Shown here piece by piece: positions 5,665 through 13,861 of a DNA stretch of 14,221 bases; the stretch's first letter is position 1; every line of letters starts with the position of its first letter. Under the pieces are notes generated by a model that was not told where the DNA came from, did no database searches, and worked only from the letters and a program-made list of their open reading frames with translations. The position numbers and the translations under genes were made by a program. This stretch comes from Planctomycetota bacterium (lineage in GTDB: Bacteria > Planctomycetota > Phycisphaerae > WQYP01), in NCBI GenBank assembly GCA_021809365.1, contig JAKBAC010000088.1, positions 1 to 14,221 on the forward strand, given 5' to 3'.

Positions 5665-6528
5665 ATGCACTGGCAGGAACCCCTGGATAAGCACGGCAAA
5701 GCACTCATTGCCCATAGAGTTGGCGGCAAGGCGGTGGAGCGCCCGCGCGACCAGCCGCCGCACGGCGTACCAGTGGCATTGCGCGGGGCGCAGCACTCTT
5801 TTGTATCCATGGGGCGCTTTGAACCGCCATGGTCGCCGCGCACGGTATTGCTGAAATGGCTGATAAAAGGCAAGGCCGTCATGGATGTGCAGGGCAAACG
5901 ATTCAACATGCGGGCGGGCGATCTGGGAATATATCTACCCATGATTCCGCACCGGTTCTGGGCACTAAAAAATGTCAACGAATTCTGCTGGTTTTCTCTG
6001 GATGGCCCGCTGGCGGAACAGTTTGCCCTGGCACTGGATTTAAGGCCCGGCGTTTATGGCGGCGTGGAGCCACCGGTGAAGGAAATTCACCAACTCATGC
6101 GGCGGCTCAAGGATTACACCATTCAAGGCCGCCGCCAGGCCAGTCTTTCCGCCATTACCTTGCTGTACCGCGTGGCCGATGCCTTGCGTACCAACGAAGT
6201 GGCAACGATTGTCCGGCAGGCTGAACATATTATTCAACAGGAATTTTCTAACCCGCATCTTGCAGCGGGGGTTATTGCCAATCGTCTGGGCTACCATCGC
6301 GGTTCGCTAAGCCGACTGTTCCATCAGCAGACCGGTCTGACACTCATGGATTACATAACGCAGGTGCGCTTGCAGGAAGCCCGTACGCTCTTAACGCAAA
6401 CACCGGAAAAAGCCGGAGAAATAGCCCATAAATGCGGCTTTCTGGAATTGCCCTACTTTTGCCGCTGGCTGAAAAAGCATACGGGCCAAACTCCCGGTGC
6501 CTTACGTGATCCGTCCAAGTTTTCGTAA
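5665..6528 (+). CDS. AraC/XylS-family transcriptional regulator
   Basis: This 287-aa protein has the usual layout for a sugar-responsive AraC regulator. An N-terminal cupin-like ligand-binding half covers about 40-115 (VLLKWLIKGKAVMDVQGKRF at 61-80, RAGDLGIYLPMIPHRFW at 83-99). The C-terminal half carries two helix-turn-helix motifs: LAAGVIANRLGYHRGSLSRL (199-218), a linker with DYITQVRLQEARTLL (229-243), then AGEIAHKCGFLELPYFCRWL (250-269) and the signature end KKHTGQTPGALR. ATG 5665 is preceded by AAAGGA at 5652-5657. It lies a kilobase beyond the GH29-GH43 operon, and its natural role is probably control of that cluster; this is inference from position. Its upstream region is occupied by a mobile-element remnant ending 18 bp before the ATG, so its promoter may have been replaced or separated. 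Confidence 0.9.
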   Translation: MHWQEPLDKHGKALIAHRVGGKAVERPRDQPPHGVPVALRGAQHSFVSMGRFEPPWSPRTVLLKWLIKGKAVMDVQGKRFNMRAGDLGIYLPMIPHRFWALKNVNEFCWFSLDGPLAEQFALALDLRPGVYGGVEPPVKEIHQLMRRLKDYTIQGRRQASLSAITLLYRVADALRTNEVATIVRQAEHIIQQEFSNPHLAAGVIANRLGYHRGSLSRLFHQQTGLTLMDYITQVRLQEARTLLTQTPEKAGEIAHKCGFLELPYFCRWLKKHTGQTPGALRDPSKFS

Positions 6529-6610
6529 GCCATTGAAGTTGAAACTGTGTCTCAAGTCGTGTAATGTTCACCCTCCCGGTTGGGATAAAGAATATACGGT
6601 TCTCGGGCGA

Positions 6611-6657
6611 TGGCATGACTTGGCATGGAACCATAATAGTTAAAGGCGTGTGGCATG
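6611..6657 (+). promoter_or_regulatory. Three TGGCATG repeats in helical phase before the transporter gene
   Basis: TGGCATG occurs at 6611-6617, 6621-6627 and 6651-6657, starting 10 and 30 bp apart, so all three face the same side of the helix. A -10-like CATAAT (6632-6637) sits between the second and third copies with no good -35, as at activator-dependent promoters. The last copy includes the ATG of the Nramp-like gene. It may be a regulator site or chance. Confidence 0.3.
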
Positions 6658-7974
6658 CCCGCTGAATATGATAAATCCTCGGCGTTGTCTTCAACCGGCA
6701 CGCCGCAACCACAGCCTTCCGGGGAAAATCCGCAGGTGCCCGCACAGGCACCGCGAGTGACTTTGTGGAAAATGCTGCTGCTGGTCGCTGGACCGGGGCT
6801 GGTGGTCATGCTGGCTGACACGGACGCTGGAAGCGTGATTACGGCTGCGCAAAGCGGGGCACAGTTCGGCTACAGTCTTTTGGTTTTGCAATTGTTGCTG
6901 GTGCCGATTCTTTACATCGTGCAGGAACTTACTGTCCGTCTGGGACTGGCGACACAAAAAGGACACGGAGAACTGATTTCCGCTACGTTTGGTAAAGCGT
7001 GGGCCTGGCTGTCGGTTTCAACTTTAATGGCTTCCTGCATCGGGGCACTATTAACGGAATTTGCGGGCATTGAAGGTGTGGGGCAGTTATTCGGTATTTC
7101 GCCATGGATCAGTGTCGGCATGACCATTGCTTTTCTGGTGGTGGTCGTGGGCACCGGCGGTTATCGTCAGGTGGAAATGGTGGCCTTGTTTATTGGGCTG
7201 TTTGAACTGGCGTTTATTGCGGTGGCAGTAGCAGCACATCCCTCGGCTGCGGCGATGATAGCCGCGATCCGCAGCCAACCGATTCACAATTCCGCGTATT
7301 TATTTTTAATTGCCGGGAACGTCGGGGCGGTCATTATGCCCTGGATGGTTTTTTATCAGCAGTCTGCGGTCATCGACAAAGGCCTGAATATTACGCATCT
7401 GAAAGCCGCCCGGCTTGATACCGCGGTTGGAGCATTGATTACGCAGATCATCATGGCGGCGGTTTTGATATTTACCGCAGCAAGTATCGGCAGCACTCAT
7501 GGCCATGGATCGTTAAATACCGTACAACAAATTGCCACGGCATTAACCCCCATTCTGGGAAGCGCGTGGGGACGCGTCGTGTTCTCCCTGGGAATGCTGG
7601 GAGCGGCGCTGGTGGCCACCATCGTGGTATCCTTAACCGCCGCGTGGGGCTTAGGTGAAGTGACCGGGTACAAGCGGTCGCTGGCGCACCGTCCGTTTGA
7701 AGCGCCGTGGTTTTATGGGGTGTATTCTGCATGCCTGCTGCTGGGTGCCGGCATTGTACTTTCCGGGGTGAACCTGGTGCGGCTGACCGTGGCGGTAGAA
7801 GTTATGAACGCTTTGCTTTTGCCGATTGTCCTGGGCTTTCTGTTTCTGCTGGCGCGGAAAGCATTGCCCGACCCCTGGCGACTGAAAGGGCGATATGCCT
7901 GGCTGGTAGGATTTATTGTGATATTAACATCGGTCGTGGGAGTCTATGCGGGAATTGCGGGTTTGTGGAGTTGA
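6655..7974 (+). CDS. Nramp-family (SLC11-like) transporter with atypical metal-site motifs
   Basis: This 439-aa integral membrane protein has a proline-rich cytoplasmic N-terminus (1-36) and about 11 hydrophobic segments from residue 39 on, the size of the Nramp family. TM1 reads GPGLVVMLADTDAGSVITAA (46-65), aligning without gaps to the family's GPGFLVSIAYIDPGN region: the metal-binding Asp is kept (Asp57) but DPGN becomes DAGS, so the metal-binding Asn is Ser60. TM6 reads NVGAVIMPWMVFYQQ (222-236): the Ala and Met ligand positions are kept (225, 228), while the conserved His of MPH is Trp230 and the second TM6 His is Gln235. It is therefore probably a divergent cation transporter, and manganese or iron specificity should not be assumed. 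ATG 6655 has AAAGG about eight bases upstream. It lies 126 bp after the AraC-family gene, with no clear functional link to it. Confidence 0.85.
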   Translation: MPAEYDKSSALSSTGTPQPQPSGENPQVPAQAPRVTLWKMLLLVAGPGLVVMLADTDAGSVITAAQSGAQFGYSLLVLQLLLVPILYIVQELTVRLGLATQKGHGELISATFGKAWAWLSVSTLMASCIGALLTEFAGIEGVGQLFGISPWISVGMTIAFLVVVVGTGGYRQVEMVALFIGLFELAFIAVAVAAHPSAAAMIAAIRSQPIHNSAYLFLIAGNVGAVIMPWMVFYQQSAVIDKGLNITHLKAARLDTAVGALITQIIMAAVLIFTAASIGSTHGHGSLNTVQQIATALTPILGSAWGRVVFSLGMLGAALVATIVVSLTAAWGLGEVTGYKRSLAHRPFEAPWFYGVYSACLLLGAGIVLSGVNLVRLTVAVEVMNALLLPIVLGFLFLLARKALPDPWRLKGRYAWLVGFIVILTSVVGVYAGIAGLWS

Positions 7975-8191
7975 TTACCTAAGGTGAAAGGTGCTTTTTT
8001 TCAGCGTTTTATTGAAAAGACCAGCCGCCGGCGGCAACCTATAATATTGGATGCCATTGTGGAATCGTTGTTCCTGGAGCCGACGGTGCGCCAGGAGAAA
8101 TCGATTGCTCGCAAAGGCGATGGGGTTTATGTTGGTAGAGTTGTGAGGCTTTTCGGCGTACCGGAGGGTTTCTTACAGCGCAGGAAATGGA

Positions 8192-9361
8192 GTGTTCGTG
8201 GTGATTTCGGTAAATAAGAAAACGTGGTTGACGCGTCTGGCCGCAGCGGCGGTTGCCGGCGGCTTGTTTTTAACGCTAAGTAATTTGGCGCGTCTGGACC
8301 GCGCCGGAGCTGCACCGACGGGACAACAGGCGGCCCCGGCTGCCCCCAAGGGCCTGGAAAAAGCCATGCAGAAGCTTCAGGATGTCATGAATGCTCAACG
8401 CAAGCAAATGAAGAGCATTCTGGGAAACCATGGCTTGGGTGATGTCATTGCGGACCCGGTACTGCGGGCCAAGCTTGCACCGAAAATTCTCCTGCACATG
8501 CAAATTGTCATTGATCAATTTGACGCTTTCATGAAGTCGTACCCAGGGGCTGCGGACTTGGTCAGGGACATGAAGTACCATGAACTGAGTCTGATGGATC
8601 TGCTGGGCGACGCAAGCGCCAAAAACGCGATCATCACAGGCCAAAAAAGCAAAAAAGCCAACGTCGCATTCGCGGCAAACTTGGCGGATTTGGAGGTGCA
8701 GTGGCACCAAAGCGGCGCGAGCACCGCAAAACAGTTCGCCGTTCTGGATCAAATGCGGAATCTGGTCAAAGCTGATCCCGCCAACGATGACCTGACGGCA
8801 GTGCTGGTGGGGTTCGTGCAATCCGGACCTGTCGCGCCGGCCATTGTCACTCGGGTTAAGAAGATAATCTTCACTGAATTAACCGGCCCTTATGCCGCAG
8901 CACTGCAAAAGCAGCACGCCAGGAAATTGGCAATTCGTAACCGCCTTCTTAACAAGCCTCTTTCGATATCGGGCACACTTCTGGGCGGCGGATCCCTTTC
9001 TACTGCCAAATGGAAAGGTAAAGTCGTGTTGGTGGATTTCTGGGCGACCTGGTGCCCTCCCTGCCGAGCCGAGATTCCAAGAATCGCGCAATTATACCAA
9101 AAATACCACCGGGGCGGCCTGGAGGTGCTCGGAGTTTCCAGCGACAACAGTGCGGCTCTACTGACGCACTTTCTCCGGATAACTCCAGAGGTAGTCTGGC
9201 CGCAATTATTCAACTCAAAGGATCCCGGCATTAATAAAGTCAACAAGCGATTGAAAATCGCGCTTTTCCCCACAGTCGTCCTCATTGGCCGCAGGGGAGT
9301 TGTTCGAGCCGTTGACCCGGCATCGCTGGAAGCAAATATAAAGCGGCTCCTGAAAGGCTAA
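8192..9361 (+). CDS. Exported TlpA/ResA-like thioredoxin-fold protein with long helical N-terminal region
   Basis: The 389-aa product has a signal peptide (KKTWLTRL, then AAAAVAGGLFLTL, AGAA near 38-41), so it acts outside the cytoplasm. Residues 255-389 are a TlpA/AhpC-TSA-type thioredoxin domain: GKVVLVDFWATWCPPCRAEI at 276-295 with the redox pair Cys288/Cys291, GLEVLGVSSD at 309-318 and the cis-proline region LFPTVVLIG (Pro360). Residues 50-250 are Ala/Lys/Leu-rich, predicted helical, and match no family I recognise. A thiol-disulfide reductase or oxidoreductase role is likely. The start is ambiguous: GTG at 8192, 8198 and 8201 all fall close behind AGGA (8182-8185) and GGAG (8189-8192). 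It is the upstream neighbour of a large exported repeat protein. The 217-bp gap before it (7975-8191) holds nothing I can firmly assign. Confidence 0.88.
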   Translation: MFVVISVNKKTWLTRLAAAAVAGGLFLTLSNLARLDRAGAAPTGQQAAPAAPKGLEKAMQKLQDVMNAQRKQMKSILGNHGLGDVIADPVLRAKLAPKILLHMQIVIDQFDAFMKSYPGAADLVRDMKYHELSLMDLLGDASAKNAIITGQKSKKANVAFAANLADLEVQWHQSGASTAKQFAVLDQMRNLVKADPANDDLTAVLVGFVQSGPVAPAIVTRVKKIIFTELTGPYAAALQKQHARKLAIRNRLLNKPLSISGTLLGGGSLSTAKWKGKVVLVDFWATWCPPCRAEIPRIAQLYQKYHRGGLEVLGVSSDNSAALLTHFLRITPEVVWPQLFNSKDPGINKVNKRLKIALFPTVVLIGRRGVVRAVDPASLEANIKRLLKG

Positions 9362-9367
9362 ATTGTC

Positions 9368-9395
9368 TTGCAACCTGCGGCGGCGATGATAATAT
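9368..9395 (+). promoter_or_regulatory. Weak candidate promoter before the large repeat protein
   Basis: TTGCAA (9368-9373) and TAATAT (9390-9395) are spaced by 16 bases in the 9362-9491 gap. Both are partial matches. It would allow independent expression of the large gene, which may equally be read from the tlpA-like gene since no terminator is visible between them. Confidence 0.22.
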
Positions 9396-9491
9396 AGGGT
9401 AGTCAGCCTGATTGCGCTTTCATATTATGGCATCAGTTGTCTGTACTATTTTCGCGTTTTTAATGGACATTCAGTGTCTGGGGAACTGGGT

Positions 9492-12400
9492 ATGTACCGC
9501 CCTGACTCAAACTCCATCTCTCGCAGGATCTCGCGTTGCCGGCACGGCGCAGCCCGTGCGCTCGCCTACGAAACGGGGGACAGTAATCGCCCGCTTCCGT
9601 CCCGTCAGCCTGCACTACCTGGATCACAACGAGGGCATGCCAGAGGGGAATTGCGGGCACCTAAATCGCGCATCGGCCTGCTGGGAGCGTGTTTTTCAAG
9701 ATGGCTGCTCTCCTCGTTCAGTCTGGCATTCGTTGTGGGCGGACAACCTGTTTGGGCAGGTGTGCCACGCGCTAAGAATAACGCAGTCGTACTGGAAGAT
9801 CGAACGCCGACGGTGGCGGCAACTCTTGACGGCATTGCTGAGAGAGAAATGTTTCGGCAGGCGCTGCTGATTGCCGCCCACGACGGAATGGGACTGACTA
9901 TTCGTGACAGCGCCCTGGGAGAGGCTGAAGAGTCCCATGGTCTCCCCGGAGCCAGGAACCTGAACTTGGAACTCACCCTTTCTCCCGGTGGAAATTCCGT
10001 CAAGTTAGTACTCCAAGGGGACGTTAAGGGAAGGCTGCCGACCTATTGGTCCGGGATCGTAAAAGGGATTCGCACCGACGGTATCGTGCGCGTTGCCGCG
10101 TTAGCTCGAGCGCTGGAACCACTTTCCCGCGGGGGATTTATTATTGCGCTAAAGAAAGCCGGATTTGCCGGACACGGGCCGACAGGCACAGGTGCCAAAC
10201 TATCGCCTCAAATTAAGGCCGAACTGCACACCATGAACTTTATTGCTCAGTTCGCCGTCGTCCGAAGCGTCGATGCCGCAATTCAGTCGCATGGACCCTC
10301 ACCGGAGGCGCTGTCAGCGCTTGCCCGCGCTTATGCGAATCTCGGCCGGCTAACGGATCACCTTTGGACTGCCTACCGGGATGTCTTCAAGGCGCGGGCG
10401 ATTCTTTACGCTTACCGCCTCGCGGCATTGTATCCGCACGCTGCTTGTGTAGATTGGACCAAAGCGTACGTCGACATGCTGATCGGCCTGCCGATGCATG
10501 CCGTGCGCGAGGTCGCGCGAGCGGAAAAGGGACATCCAACCGGCCTCAAGGTCCCGGTCTGGGCACCTTGGGTAAAAAAGTTCGCGGAATATGACCCCAT
10601 TGGCCTTCATCATGCCAGCAGGACTGCGGGCCCGTATTCCCAACTTGCAAATGTCCTTGCTGCCGCTAGCGTTGAGTCCCAATACAACGTGGCGCTACAG
10701 CACGGAATTGCGCGGAGCGCCATGGCTAACGCCCAGCCGGATTGCTTTTTCCTTATTGAGCTTCTGGAAACGGATCCGAACATCGGAGTAGGCCACCAGA
10801 TCACTTATTTGGCCGACAAGGTTCTCGTGCAGTCTCTGTGCCTGCGGCTCCCCGGCGTCCCCGGCGTTCCCGCCTCGTTCACAAATGCGCTGGAAAATGT
10901 GCCGCTGCAACCCAGCGCGATTCAATCCTTGAGAACTATTATTCATCGATTGCGGAGCGCCGGCAAACTGGGCGTGGATCAGGGCAACCCGTCGCTTCAG
11001 GCCCTTGCTGCGGTTACAAAATCCACCGCATTGCTGAACTGCGAGCGATGCCTCGAATTTCTTCGATTTCGATGGGATGTGGGCTTACCCGACGTGCGTA
11101 ATTACCTGTCTCAAATCAAACCGCTGTTCCACACTAGCCACTTTTGGCCGCTGCTGGAGGCATTCGGGATTAATGTTACCTCACCGGAAAGACAACGGAC
11201 TTTGGCGTCCATCCTGCAATCCACACGCCTGCGGAACGAAACAATTGGGATATCCCGGTTAACCGATATTTTCGGCAGTGCCCTGAGTCTGCGCGTTCGG
11301 CAGCAATGGAAGCAGTTGGTTGAGGAGGCTAAGCAAAATCAGAGTGTTTTAACTGACGAGGTTGACGAAATCGTGCGGATGAACCTCTCCCCGTCCAACG
11401 ATCGGGCACCAGTTGACGATCCATACGATCCTTATACCACGGCGTGGGCACTTGTCTGGCAGCATCCCGGGAAGGCGGCATCCTTTTTTCTCAACCACCA
11501 CGTTCTAAGCGGTGATCCGGCGCTCACCGGTGAGCTGGGATATTGGTACTATAGGCAGAACCAGCGAGCCGACGCTCTGAAATGGTTAACACGGTTCAAC
11601 CACATTGATCCTCGTGAACTGTGGAGTATGACCGACTTAGCCGGCATCTATCGGCGAAAACACGACGGCCGAATGTATGTGGCCACGATGCGAAAAATGA
11701 TTTCCGCCCAACACGACGCCGTCGCCGCCGCCGATATAGCCTCGAAGCTCGCCGATTATCTGATGGATCATGGGCACTACCGACAAGCCAAGGCGCTGGT
11801 GGTAAGCGGAGCACAGACGTGGGCGGCTTTACCAATGCTGGCTGCCGCGCGCGTCTACGAGCATCTTGGGGACTTCTCGGATTCGGGAAAATGGGCTCGC
11901 CGGGCCGCGCAGCGTTATGGCGGATACACGGCGTTTCAATGGTATTTTTGGTGCATGAGAACGGGCCGGGGTGATTCTGAAACTGCCAGGCGGTTAGTGG
12001 TCTCCAACCTGAATCAGGTCGAGCGCGGAGCGACTTGGGCATACCCGGCGTTTATTCAGATGACCGGGCGCCCGGAGACCGCCATGCGCGATTGGGCCGC
12101 ATGTTCGCAATCTTCCAGAGGGGTCCCCTGGGCCTTGCTGCATTCGGCAGCCATCGCTGCTTCATTGAAAAATTCGGCCCTGCGCGACCAATATTTGCGC
12201 AATGCGGTTGCAGCCTCCGGAGAGCCCGGCAGCGGGCGGCTGGGGAAGGCTTTTGGTAAGCTGGCTCGACTTATCCAGACCGCAATCAGCAAGCACTCCC
12301 GCCTCGACCTTGCTGCGGTGCGGAGGCTTGAGAATCGCTCGCACCGGCTATGGAGTCCGTCAATGTGCTACATTGTCGGCTCTATGGAACAGTCGCGCGG

Positions 12401-12551
12401 TAACCTCAAGGCTGCGCAACGGCAATATCTGCATTGCATTAAGCATTACACCACCTATTCACTTGACCGCACACTGGCGACAATCGCGCTGCGTAAAATG
12501 GGGGTTCATTTCAACCCTGAAACGGGTGCTGTGCGGAAGCCATCAAAATAG
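9492..12551 (+). CDS. Large exported protein with TPR-like helical repeats, function unknown
   Basis: The frame encodes about 1019 aa from ATG 9492, which has GGGGAA just upstream; an in-frame GTG at 9474 is the alternative. A signal-like segment is found only about 60-90 residues in (IGLLGACFSRWLLSSFSLAF, then VWAG), and the preceding stretch is Arg/Ser-rich and low-complexity, so the true start may lie further downstream, though no good ribosome site is seen there. After the leader a conserved-looking block, AEREMFRQALLIAAHDGMGL, opens the mature protein, followed by a beta-rich segment (LNLELTLSPGGNSVKLVLQG). Much of the rest is helical, with TPR-like pairs towards the C-terminus such as GYWYYRQNQRADALKWL and LADYLMDHGHYRQAKALV. 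I recognise no catalytic motif. It follows the exported TlpA-like gene, so a shared extracytoplasmic or assembly role is possible but unproven. Confidence 0.78.
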   Translation: MYRPDSNSISRRISRCRHGAARALAYETGDSNRPLPSRQPALPGSQRGHARGELRAPKSRIGLLGACFSRWLLSSFSLAFVVGGQPVWAGVPRAKNNAVVLEDRTPTVAATLDGIAEREMFRQALLIAAHDGMGLTIRDSALGEAEESHGLPGARNLNLELTLSPGGNSVKLVLQGDVKGRLPTYWSGIVKGIRTDGIVRVAALARALEPLSRGGFIIALKKAGFAGHGPTGTGAKLSPQIKAELHTMNFIAQFAVVRSVDAAIQSHGPSPEALSALARAYANLGRLTDHLWTAYRDVFKARAILYAYRLAALYPHAACVDWTKAYVDMLIGLPMHAVREVARAEKGHPTGLKVPVWAPWVKKFAEYDPIGLHHASRTAGPYSQLANVLAAASVESQYNVALQHGIARSAMANAQPDCFFLIELLETDPNIGVGHQITYLADKVLVQSLCLRLPGVPGVPASFTNALENVPLQPSAIQSLRTIIHRLRSAGKLGVDQGNPSLQALAAVTKSTALLNCERCLEFLRFRWDVGLPDVRNYLSQIKPLFHTSHFWPLLEAFGINVTSPERQRTLASILQSTRLRNETIGISRLTDIFGSALSLRVRQQWKQLVEEAKQNQSVLTDEVDEIVRMNLSPSNDRAPVDDPYDPYTTAWALVWQHPGKAASFFLNHHVLSGDPALTGELGYWYYRQNQRADALKWLTRFNHIDPRELWSMTDLAGIYRRKHDGRMYVATMRKMISAQHDAVAAADIASKLADYLMDHGHYRQAKALVVSGAQTWAALPMLAAARVYEHLGDFSDSGKWARRAAQRYGGYTAFQWYFWCMRTGRGDSETARRLVVSNLNQVERGATWAYPAFIQMTGRPETAMRDWAACSQSSRGVPWALLHSAAIAASLKNSALRDQYLRNAVAASGEPGSGRLGKAFGKLARLIQTAISKHSRLDLAAVRRLENRSHRLWSPSMCYIVGSMEQSRGNLKAAQRQYLHCIKHYTTYSLDRTLATIALRKMGVHFNPETGAVRKPSK

Positions 12552-12653
12552 TGGCACCTGCCATCGCGATCCGGAGCGGCGTTTTCATTTTACATTGCCG
12601 ACATTCACCCTTAGGCTACTGGTGGGTTTTGTTTGCAATAGAAAAGGTTGTTT

Positions 12654-13637
12654 ATGAATATTGCGGTTATCGGCGGGGCGGGATATATCGGTTCCCATGC
12701 GGTGAAATTACTGATTGAACGTGGGCACAGTGTTATCGCTATTGATAATCTGACCATGGGCCATCGCGCATCGGTGAACAGCAAGGCCCGGTTGGTGGTG
12801 CTGGACTGCGCGCATACGGCGGCCTTGGCGGCACTATTTCAGGCCCACAAAATTGAAGCGGTTATGCATTTTGCAGCCAGTGCGTATGTCGGCGAAAGTG
12901 TGCAGGATCCGAGAAAATATTACCGCAACAATGTTTCCAACACCATCAGCATGTTGGATGCCATGAACCTTGCGGGCGTTAAAAAACTGGTATTTTCCAG
13001 CACCTGCGCCACCTACGGCGAACCGCAGCGCGTTCCGATTACCGAAGATTTGCCTCAAACCCCCATCAGCCCGTATGGCCAAAGCAAACTGATGGTTGAA
13101 CATATCTTGAAAGATACCGCCCATGCCGAGGGTTTGGCATTCGCTGCACCACGCTATTTCAATGTCGCCGGGTCAGCCCTTGACGGCAGTATCGGCGAGG
13201 ATCATCGCCCCGAAACACATTTAATTCCCATCGTGCTGCAAGTGGCCCTGGGCCAGAGACCGGCGGTGGATATATTCGGCAATGATTATCCGACGGCCGA
13301 TGGCACATGTATCCGGGATTACATCCATGTGTGGGATCTGGTGGATGCGCATCTGGTTCTGCTGGAAAATCTGCAGCCGGGCCAAGGGTTGTTTTACAAC
13401 CTCGGCGTGGGGCGCGGCTACAGCGTGCGGGAAATTATTGAAGCCTGCCGCAAAGTCACCGGCAAAACAATACCCACGCGTGAAACCGCCCGCCGCCCCG
13501 GCGACCCCCCGGCACTTTTTGCCTCACCGGATCGCATGGCCAAAGATTTTTCCTGGAAAGCCAAAATCACCGATCTCAACGAGATTGTAGATTCGGCGTG
13601 GCGTTGGTTCCAAGCCAACCCCAACGGCTACCGATAA
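12654..13637 (+). CDS. galE: UDP-glucose 4-epimerase
   Basis: The 327-aa enzyme interconverts UDP-glucose and UDP-galactose in the cytoplasm (Leloir pathway), supplying galactosyl groups or channelling galactose released by the upstream hydrolases into metabolism. ATG 12654 is chosen over the in-frame TTG at 12648 because AAAAGG (12642-12646) is correctly placed for it and the protein then begins directly with the Rossmann strand. Motifs: GGAGYIG at 7-13 (NAD binding), IDNLTMGH at 30-37, FAASAYVGESV at 73-83, FSSTCATYGEP at 114-124 (Thr117 at the catalytic Ser/Thr site), Tyr141 and Lys145 in SPYGQSK, RYFNVAG at 167-173, RDYIHVWDLVDAH at 221-233 and RRPGDPPALFAS at 280-291. The residue aligned with the E. 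coli gate Tyr299 is Leu288, as in many bacterial epimerases, so action on N-acetylated sugars is not excluded. Its 3' end overlaps the convergent dCTP-deaminase-like gene by 10 bp. Confidence 0.95.
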   Translation: MNIAVIGGAGYIGSHAVKLLIERGHSVIAIDNLTMGHRASVNSKARLVVLDCAHTAALAALFQAHKIEAVMHFAASAYVGESVQDPRKYYRNNVSNTISMLDAMNLAGVKKLVFSSTCATYGEPQRVPITEDLPQTPISPYGQSKLMVEHILKDTAHAEGLAFAAPRYFNVAGSALDGSIGEDHRPETHLIPIVLQVALGQRPAVDIFGNDYPTADGTCIRDYIHVWDLVDAHLVLLENLQPGQGLFYNLGVGRGYSVREIIEACRKVTGKTIPTRETARRPGDPPALFASPDRMAKDFSWKAKITDLNEIVDSAWRWFQANPNGYR

Positions 13638-13861
13638 ACAACGCGTTCCAGATTAATAGGCTGATTCGCCATACCCCACAAAGCCGCCGGCTCTGCCGGC
13701 GGTGGCATATTGGAAATTTCGTTACCCAAGCGGAGATCCACAGCAGACGTTGCGTAAGGGCAGTTTCCCGCGTTGTCAGGAAAATCAGGTTTTGGCACCG
13801 GCTCGATAATCAACCGGCGGGCCTTAAGTGCCGCTTGTATTTCAGCGTTTGAGAGGATCAT
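13628..13861 (-). CDS. Truncated dCTP deaminase/dUTPase-like protein (N-terminal fragment)
   Basis: ATG 13861 with an excellent GGAGGA site opens a 77-aa frame. Residues 1-50, MILSNAEIQAAL, RRLIIEP and SAVDLRLGNEI, match the N-terminus of dCTP deaminase-like proteins, which normally run to about 190 aa. The remaining 27 residues (from NMPPPAEPAAL) no longer match and stop at TAG 13628, inside the tail of galE. The catalytic region of the family lies beyond this point, so the product is almost certainly not an active deaminase. A GC-rich hairpin at 13683-13703 sits near the loss of similarity and may mark the break. It overlaps the upstream 93-aa gene by ATGA, so it was, or is, translated coupled to it. 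Good ribosome site but truncated: relic or short derivative. Confidence 0.7.
   Translation of the reverse strand: MILSNAEIQAALKARRLIIEPVPKPDFPDNAGNCPYATSAVDLRLGNEISNMPPPAEPAALWGMANQPINLERVVYR
13683..13703. repeat. GC-rich short hairpin between convergent genes
   Basis: GCCGCCGGC (13683-13691) and GCCGGCGGT (13695-13703) pair over eight perfect bases plus a G-U, with a 3-base loop. There is no T run after it in either direction, so it is not a classic terminator, though it could slow polymerase from galE. It falls within the non-conserved tail of the dCTP-deaminase-like frame. Confidence 0.6.

Noticed and set aside
5455..5796. Minus-strand 113-codon frame whose EPVRMIAGLRSR stretch resembles a peptide from the full element (EPVRVIAGLRSR)
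   Set aside because: The similarity is explained by the shared terminal repeat at DNA level; the frame crosses the intact AraC-family gene and is not a protein.
8012..8045. TTGAAA and TATAAT as a promoter for the TlpA-like gene
   Set aside because: The spacer is 22 bases, too long for a sigma-70 promoter; a CCGCCGGCGG palindrome lies between them but gives no further support.
7984..8217. 77-codon GTG-start frame between the transporter and the TlpA-like gene
   Set aside because: No clear ribosome site, no recognisable family, and it overlaps the start of the next gene; most likely chance.
9412..9870. 152-codon plus-strand frame overlapping the start of the large repeat protein
   Set aside because: Overlaps a much longer frame, Cys/Trp/Arg-rich composition typical of an out-of-frame reading. 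Its hydrophobic beginning was considered as a frameshifted signal peptide, but nothing supports a frameshift.
12552..12653. Possible terminator hairpins between the large protein and galE
   Set aside because: Only 4-bp stems can be drawn before the T-rich stretch; not convincing.
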